Shown: piece after piece, positions 57,401 to 64,000 of the stretch
Layout: each line of letters starts with the position of its first letter
How positions within the stretch are numbered: position 1 is the first letter of the stretch
Assembly (NCBI GenBank): GCA_030248225.1
Contig: JASANE010021374.1
Location: 1 to 64,000 of the forward strand
Source of the DNA: Trileptium ribeirensis
Taxonomy: Eukaryota > Nematoda > Enoplea > Enoplida > Thoracostomopsidae
DNA length: 64,000 bases
Direction: 5' to 3'
Notes under the pieces: generated by a model
The model's input: only the letters and a program-made list of their open reading frames with translations
Database searches by the model: none
What the model was told of the DNA's origin: nothing
Translations under genes and position numbers: made by a program

Positions 57401-58368
57401 AGATATATATATTTCTATGACAAAAGACAATGATTTACATTAGCGCACTGCTGATCTACTTTAATAACAATATGATCTTATGCGCCACTTACGGTAATAC
57501 GCGAGCGTGGCCCTAATTATGCAACGAGTCCATCTAAACTAGTGAAAGAGACCAGTTTATTCCGGTATGTTTTGATTACTTAGCCATGGCTGTTGCGCCA
57601 AACCCGGAGCCTAGCTAGACTACTTGTGACAAACAAATGGTTAAACTGGAATGTCGGACAAATTTGACCTAATGAAACTAAAGTTTCGCTGTTTGCAATA
57701 AGTCTTTAATGATTACCTATGTGCGCCGTTTAACGATATCCATATCAAATTAAAAATACTTATACCATTTTTTAAACAAATATTTGCATAGAGTCGTGAC
57801 CGTAGAACAAAATAAACGTTTATGGCTTGTTCCGCGGGTCCAGCTGAATGCTAAAAGAGAGAATGTTTGAAAAATGCAGTCCAGCTCGACCCTCGGCGAC
57901 AAGCACATAGTAGTCTAGCTATGCCAACTTCAACTTCGATAATCCAGTTGGTCAATGTGCATCGTGCTTGACATTAAACCAATTTAATTTTGGCACGCGA
58001 CATAATTGTTTTCAAGAATGGTTTGTTATAAAAGTACATATTTCTTTGGAGGACAGATTTATGTATCAAACAGTGATAAATTAACAGGACATTTGCCATA
58101 TTCATATACATAATGTGTATATATAGTAAAATAAGGTATCCTATAAATAATGTGAATCACAAAAAGTTTATATGGACAGAGATGACATAAATTTTTGCAT
58201 AAATCTCAAAAAACCCTTTGCAAGAGGGTATAGTTAAATTTCTAAAACATGAAATGTCGCGACACTTGTATCTACACATATTAAAGTTTTTTCATAACTA
58301 ACTATTAGAAAACACAATCTACAGTTCACGTGCAACAATGCCGCTATACCGCATATTAAGCGCTTTAG
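54412..58368 (+). other. Collagen intron 1 (about 4.0 kb)
   Basis: Donor GTAAGT; acceptor ATTAAGCGCTTTAG. It carries a MITE copy (54746-55058). A frame from ATG 55331 to 55573 (81 codons, cysteine-containing, no known domain) is the only other protein-like stretch. The remainder, including 55574-58368, holds nothing recognised. Confidence 0.55.
54746..55058. mobile_element. MITE, copy 2, same family as 37229-37557
   Basis: The left end GCGTTTACACGTCAAACTCT continues TTGCTCAAATTTTGA. The right end is TTGAGCAAAAATTTTCACCT then ATGAACGC. Interior GAGCTCAAAATTTG and CAAACTTTGATCAA words match copy 1. More diverged than copy 1. It sits in collagen intron 1. Confidence 0.7.
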
Positions 58369-58561
58369 GAAATAACTGACGATGCATGGGAGCAAATCAT
58401 AAATATGGAAGTCGCGTCAGAAATTGTAATAGAGCCTTCAAATAAATATAAACGCAGCAATATTAAATATCAACAATACCAACAAACATCTAAACCATTT
58501 TCTGGAGAAGAAAACGTCTACGGCAGAAAAAGACCGAGCGCACAGACAAAGACAATTTGTC
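58369..58561 (+). CDS. Nematode cuticle collagen, exon 2 (linker and processing site)
   Basis: Begins after CGCTTTAG with EITDDAWEQIINMEVASEI, which keeps the tryptophan conserved shortly after the anchor in this family, and runs 64 codons plus one base to GTAAGT at 58562. The middle is glutamine/tyrosine-rich. Near its end VYGRKRPSAQTKTIC holds a basic cluster (RKR) at the position where cuticle procollagens are cleaved by a subtilisin-like protease, followed by the first N-terminal cysteine. Splicing to exon 3 completes the split codon (C|AA) and creates C-x-C. An alternative later acceptor at 58392 would drop eight residues. Confidence 0.78.
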
Positions 58562-59199
58562 GTAAGTTACATACTTTATTCCTGTGGGATTTACCCAAGG
58601 TAATATCAGATTGCAATTCGGCAAAATGCCGGTTCCAATCCTATAATTCATTAACTCAATGATGAACATGCCCTCATACTACGTTATCTTGCAGGCAAGT
58701 GTAGACGTCACGCCATACATAAATTGTGACGAGTTCTATATTTAAAAGGATATTCTGTCAGATGTGCAAAATAGAAATTTCTGTGTGTAAATTAAAATTA
58801 TAGCAATAGATCAAATAGCTGATTTTTCAATATTTGTGTTATGTGATGAGTTTTTCGTGAAATTTTGTTGTAAGCGTACTGTAACTGCAACACATTACTA
58901 AACGGAACCGATCGAGATATTTGGCTAAATGGTTTTATGAGACGAGTTTAAAGCTACGATATTATGGTCATGCGCGACTAAGTTTAAAGGTGACACCGCT
59001 GCTGGAATGGCACATCCATTGTTACGGAACAAATAGGAAATTTGATTCCATTCATTACTAGCTCAGACTCAGAGATTTGCCATCAGGCAATGACAGTTCA
59101 GCAACACTCTATATCTATAAAATAGGATTCGACTCTGTTCAATAACAAATGTAATAAGACCGTGGCATCATAAACGAAACGGTTCTGTTATTTGTCTAT

Positions 59200-59285
59200 T
59201 AGTATTTGCGAACAACACACTTGTTAATTCGAATCCGACGAAATTTTGATCGCGAACAAACGTAATGTTCGCGAACAAAACTAGC
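59200..59285. repeat. TTCGCGAACA-rich repeat, second locus
   Basis: TTTGCGAACAACAC (about 59206), ATCGCGAACAAACG (about 59250) and TGTTCGCGAACAAAAC (about 59267) repeat the words of the insertion at 33343-33650. Confidence 0.45.
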
Positions 59286-61794
59286 TTTTTCGATCGGCTA
59301 GAAAACGTTCGGTAACTCAATATTTTATAAAAACAACAAAATAGCATAGTCATCTTAAGTTTTGTTGTGAAAGGTATTTCTTCGCCTGTTCGGGAGCTCT
59401 AGTGAAACAAAACTATATTTCAGGCTAATAAATATGAGCTAGCTTTTCCCATAATATTCTGGTTGTAACTAAGTTGTAAGTGAACTGAATTAGCTCGTTT
59501 TAACGGTGTCTGTGAATTTAGGTGACTTGCCTGAGGAAGTAATAGTACTGAAATATACGATTGTAACAGCAAAGACACTCGGACACATTTAAATTTTAGT
59601 GCCAAATCTAAGAGAATTTTGTTGGATTTCTTTTCATACAGCCTATATTATTCGAACCGCATTGGCAAGCTGAGTCAAATGGTATAAAAATCACCTGAAT
59701 TGGTTTATCGGTGAATAATCGACTCTCATTTAATTGAAATCCTAAGCCTTTGCCTTTATTGTTAACACATTAATTGAGCACATTTTCACACCATTCGATT
59801 TAGCTCGTCAAAATATTCTAATGCGGTTGAAATAGAATATAAAATTAGAATTTGTTTTCGATGTCAAAGTGAAACAAATAAATCGAAAAACTTTTGCCAT
59901 AAGTATGGTTTTAATGGAGACTTTTTACCGCCTTGACGAACTAAATCGAGTGGTACAAATTCAACTTTGTTTCTTTAAAACTAACCATTTGCGGGATGTA
60001 TACGGATGGCCTAAAAGAGCCCATTTTATTGTTACAGAGTATATATAACCTGCTAAAAACTGGTACTATTTGGGTCATATATTCACAGTACCTAACTGTT
60101 TGCGTTACGTATTAAATGATATATAGAGCGTGATATATATTATATTATTTAGCGGTATATTATATACAGCGTGACATCATCAATGCTACTATGCAGTTTC
60201 ATTGCCTTTCGCATAAAATTCTTAAAGTAATGTATCTAAGCAACATAAAACGCATAGATTCAAACACAACAGTCTCATCACAGAGCTTGTCGTACCTGGT
60301 TACAACGCTAATAGCAAAGGGAAAGGATTAACCATATACCTACTATCTTTAGACTTTGATGCGTTTAAGTTTTTGACAATACCAATAAATGAACGTGTAT
60401 ACAATATATTTCCTTTTACGATTTGTTATTAATCGATACCAATTTTAAGGTAAAGTTGCAATGAATCTTGGTGTTAATTGCCTATAACATGATAACAAGA
60501 AACAGACAAAATTTTCGTACTACAGAAGATCATCTAAAGCACATCCACAGGTATAACGTCGCGCGAATAACCCCATTGAGTAGATAATAAGATCGCAAAA
60601 ACTATCAATTTAATAGTAAGAAAATGCCGCTGCTATCACTGCTGCATTAAACTACACATGTCAGAATTCATATATTATCTGTAGACATAACAGAATAGTG
60701 AAAGGAAATAATATTTGCAAAACAGCTAACTTAGGAGAAAATTGCTTTATGTTTCAAGACAATTTAAGGTCTTATGAACTCTTATGTGCCTCATATGTCC
60801 ACCGTCTCTGTGAGATATTATTACTATAATACTGGACGTATACCGTTGTATTCGTCAATGTCTATAACTCTGTTACTAAATCAAGGAGCAAAAATTTCTC
60901 GCCGCCTAATCATTCTTGATATCAGACTAAATCAGACTAATAATTGTTGTTCTTGTCACCCGTAGTATCAAAATAAATAAATAAATAATTCACTGTTGGA
61001 CGCTGAGCCAGGCAGTTTTATTTAATTAGGTAGGTTCCAAGTAGAGTCAGCGTTCAAGAGTAAATTCTTTAAGTTGTTACCGAACGCATATAGATTACTT
61101 TTTACTATTGAACTATTATTGCAGTTTGAACTGGTTATCTGATAAAAAGTATTGTTTCTAAAGCTAGATGCATCCACACACTATTGCTGATAAAATAAAC
61201 TATTAGACGATGGACATAAGAGACAGAAAGATTTAGGTTAAGCATAGTTCAATCACATTGTCGCACTACAATGGTTTTCGAGATTACATTGCTGAGTATA
61301 CATTTACGCTATTTGTACATTCAAGCTTTTTGCACCAGACACAAATACTGTATCTATATTACGTGTATTTTCGTAATTTTAGTATTTTAGTAAAGGCTGA
61401 AAGAATTCAAGGGTTCAAGGCAATCTATTTAACGCCATAATGGTTCACCACTTTACAAAATTAGACGAGCAGACTATTTTTGATGGACGTTGACCAAGTG
61501 TATTCACTGACTAAAAGAATTCGATTCAACTAAATGCTAAATTTAAAGTAGCTTTTACAACGAGTTTTATAATATTACGAATAGGTTGACGCTTCACTGG
61601 TGCCGGCGATTGTCACTGTTTGTCATATCATACCCGAAGCATTATCTTAATCGCTCGGTCAAGCTCGATTTTTTCTGGCTTATTCATTTGCGCTGCTGCA
61701 TGACTAGATTATATAATATTTACAAAAAAGTATAATAATAATAATACAGCAGTCTTGAAAGCAGTTGTCTTTTTGGTTAGCATATGCTAAATAT

Positions 61795-61885
61795 AGGTGG
61801 GACGCTCGGCACGGCCCAAAATTTTAAAGAGCCGGCCGGTCCGAAAAAAAGTTGAGTAAACTCGACCGGCCCGAAAAGCCCGACG
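61795..61885. repeat. GGCCGG-rich repeat
   Basis: GCTCGGCACGGCCCAAAATT, then GAGCCGGCCGGTCCG and CGACCGGCCCGAAAAGCCCG in AT-rich surroundings. Similar words recur at 63140-63250 in the same intron. Non-coding; possibly the end of a DNA element. Confidence 0.4.
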
Positions 61886-63139
61886 TATCTGATGCGCTTA
61901 TATCTTAAATATTATTTTCTTACTTAATTCCAAATATATTTAAATTTTATTGTGTATAAAATTCAATTTGAACTAGCTAATTCAAGATGTATAGTATGCT
62001 AGAAAGACAACAATTTTATCTCCCGCACGCAAAGAAGTATACCTGACTAAGCCAGTAACGATAACGCTTAGTGCCAGCTCTTCATGTACTAATTTTTACT
62101 GTTCGTTTCCCGCAAATTATAAAACACTTCAAATTCGAACAACACGGCTGGCACAATGCTAACAATCATCAAATTAAGCGAAATATGACTTTTCATCAAT
62201 TGATTCTGTGCTCACCAAACAGCATCCCACAGCACAATTTAAAACTGGAGCAGTTATATAAAACTTTTTTGGTGGATCCTTTAATTTCTTTCACTCAAAA
62301 AGTGAATGTTTTGGTAAATAGCTGCACCAGATTTGGTATTTATACCGAACAAACTTTGGCATAGAAAACCCAAAGAATGTTTAAAATGCTGTTGTACTTG
62401 ACTTTAAAACGGTTTGTTACTAAATACCTAGTTATTGATCGCTTATAATCTAGTGAATAGGGTCTATGTTATTCTTGTGTGTGACTTTATACGATGCTCA
62501 TCACTGTTAAAGTTTCAAGCTTATTAGGATTCGTACTTATAATGTCATTGACGTTACTCCTAAATTCGTGCTGAATGTGGCTGATTGATACATAGGTATT
62601 ACCGAAACAGAGCGAACAAAGAGAGCGAATATTCCACAAAAGGAAGCTAGCAGGAAAAATAGTAAATTTTTGCCTATCCTTAGTCGCATAATTCAGCTTA
62701 TGGTAAATGGATTTCGACAATTTTTGGTTCGAAAAGAAAAATAATGATTCTTACTTTAATGTGTTAACCCATTTATGAAGTAAGGCACAGTAGGACGAGA
62801 TAATAATTAGGTAACATATAGACTAGATTTGATGAAACCAAATCATACGCACAGTATTGTTGCGTTTTGTGTAGCGTTAAAGAAACTTTTTGCGCCACGC
62901 TCAAGCCGAACCCGGGTAGTTTGGTTCGAGCTCCGTGTACCAGCTACATGCCATTTGGGAGCTGTTCCTAGCATGCTAAAATATCTTCGCAACGACCAGC
63001 ACGTGACCAAACCTTTAGTACTGACCAATGCGTTTTGTAGTAGCGATTCGCGGATACGCAATAATTTAGTTACTCGTCCAATAAGTCTGTTTGTTAACAT
63101 TATATTTATTTATCTTCACTTTGTATCTTCTCAATCTTT

Positions 63140-63255
63140 TCGGGCCGGGTTTAGTGCTGAGTTTCAGGCTTTTCTGAAAATCCGCGGCCCGGTCCGGCCC
63201 GAACGAATATCATACAGACCCGCCCCTGGAAATGTGCTGAGCCTGACCCGTTTCG
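63140..63255. repeat. GGCCGG-rich repeat
   Basis: CGGGCCGGGTTTAGTGCTGA, then CGCGGCCCGGTCCGGCCCGA and GACCCGCCCCTGG. Same style as 61795-61885. The 143-codon frame through it (62829-63260) is not convincing as a gene. Confidence 0.4.
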
Positions 63256-63570
63256 AGTAGTTGTCCTTGATGACATTATGTGATAATTGTAGAATGGCAG
63301 GAATACTACATAGTATATATTGTCGATTACATTATCACTCCGTAAGTTTATTGTCAAATCTCCTTTTTAATTAATCTTTGCCAGGATCTCAGGTGTAAAA
63401 CCAACTGTAATAAGGATTAATATACTGTTGTTCCCCAAATAACCCGCAATTCGTCGGAATTACTTAAAGCTCCACAATTGGAGCAGCTTATCAGGCAATT
63501 AATATAATAGCATTGAATTCAAAGCATAGTAAACAGTTTCTGTTATCTTTCTTGGTAAAAATTGTTGCAG

Positions 63571-63774
63571 AATGTCGCAGTCACAACACCTGTCCACCTG
63601 GACCGCCTGGAGATATAGGTGCACCCGGAGAATCCGGACTACCGGCTGAACCAGGAATCGATGGAGATGACGGAGAACCAGGTCCTGATGTACAAGGACA
63701 GTTGGGAACAGTAAAAATGTGTATGTTGTGCAGTCCTGGACCACCCGGACCTCCTGGTCCACCAGGATTACAGG
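63571..63774 (+). CDS. Nematode cuticle collagen, exon 3 (triple-helix start), gene continues beyond window
   Basis: Enters after TTGTTGCAG and completes a split glutamine codon. It reads [20 protein letters not shown], so the exon 2-3 junction gives C-Q-C-x4-N-T-C, the N-terminal cysteine knot typical of nematode cuticle collagens. A run of Gly-x-y triplets follows, then an interruption with MCMLC, then [11 protein letters not shown]. The exon ends at a split glycine codon before GTAATC (63775), so another exon must lie to the right of the window. The opposite strand also looks collagen-like ([10 protein letters not shown]) only because proline and glycine codons are complementary. Confidence 0.85.
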
Positions 63775-64000
63775 GTAATCGTATTTCTTGAATTTCTGTA
63801 ATTTCTTGAATTTCACAAAATACAGGGCAAGTATATTTATATTGTTGGGAGCCAACAAGAAATGGTAAGACGTGCAAATGCTAACGCATTCGTTGTATTG
63901 CGATTTCCCCTAAAAAGCAACATTTTTTCAATTGCTTTTAAGATATCAAATGTTACACATGAAGTTACATTTTTCTATGTAAATTTTGAAACTGTTTTTG
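63775..64000 (+). other. Start of collagen intron 3
   Basis: Follows the donor CAGG|GTAATC. AT-rich, with a short repetition of AATTTCTGTAATTTCTTGAA. No further exon before the window ends. Confidence 0.5.

Larger units (their letters stand above)
58562..63570 (+). other. Collagen intron 2 (about 5.0 kb)
   Basis: Donor GTAAGT; acceptor AAAATTGTTGCAG. It contains TTCGCGAACA words (59200-59280), GGCCGG-rich blocks (61800-61880 and 63140-63250) and short non-descript frames (60774-60965, 61258-61440, 62071-62364, 62829-63260). No further exon was recognised by eye. Confidence 0.55.

Noticed and set aside
62829..63260. 143-codon plus-strand gene in collagen intron 2
   Set aside because: It has an arginine/serine/phenylalanine-rich composition and overlaps a GGCCGG repeat, with no domain or splice support.
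63581..63877. Minus-strand collagen-like gene
   Set aside because: Glycine and proline codons are complementary, so the antisense of a collagen exon also reads as Gly/Pro triplets. The plus strand has the cysteine motifs and splice sites.
1..64000. CRISPR arrays, operons or other prokaryotic systems
   Set aside because: Tandem repeats lack unique spacers, genes are spliced and transposons are eukaryotic. There is no sign of a prokaryotic locus.

Overview
The window is eukaryotic nuclear DNA, AT-rich, with short phase-compatible exons separated by kilobase-scale introns and a heavy load of transposable elements. A cuticle-collagen gene with the nematode cysteine pattern (C-x-C ... C-P-P-G-P-P-G after a basic cleavage site, and a second cysteine pair before the next Gly-Pro-Pro block) points to a nematode. 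The long introns and repeat load suggest a repeat-rich species, perhaps a clade I (enoplean) worm, but the species is not determined. There is no prokaryotic signature.

Host genes are few. (1) A plus-strand gene, 23965-34743, encodes a secreted cysteine-rich protein: a signal-peptide exon, a middle exon and a last exon ending in a Ly6/three-finger-like C-x-C-x4-C-N motif. All three exons join in phase 0. Its 9.4-kb second intron is filled with two decayed LTR retrotransposons. (2) A plus-strand cuticle collagen starts at 54268 and runs off the right edge; exons 1-3 lie at 54268, 58369 and 63571. Weaker candidates are a two-exon zinc-finger-like fragment (4852-5234), a signal-peptide-like exon (21538), minus-strand mini-exons (18028, 16360) and two small minus-strand ORFs (52910, 53472).

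Layout: 1-6.2 kb holds a 175-bp satellite (1161-2566) and a GC hairpin array; 6.2-6.7 kb a LINE remnant; 7-21 kb mostly featureless DNA with GC-rich repeat islands, a tRNA-like SINE fragment flanked by identical direct repeats (13.8-14.1 kb) and a 78-bp higher-order tandem array (14.34-15.35 kb). 24-34.7 kb is the cysteine-rich gene with its intronic Ty3/gypsy relic (minus, 27067-30550) and CsRn1-like relic (plus, about 30560-34030). 35.8-42.5 kb carries a LINE endonuclease remnant, several MITEs with clear terminal inverted repeats and an unidentified decayed coding block. 42596-47477 is a full-length but inactivated Ty3/gypsy element with paired 336-bp LTRs. 48594-51683 is a pogo/Tigger-like DNA transposon inserted at a TA inside a repeat whose uninterrupted copy lies at 40511. 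The rest is the collagen gene with MITEs in its introns.

All transposon coding regions seen are broken by stops, frameshifts or lost catalytic residues. The host genes are spliced models inferred from reading frame, splice signals and motif content only; no transcript or database evidence was available.
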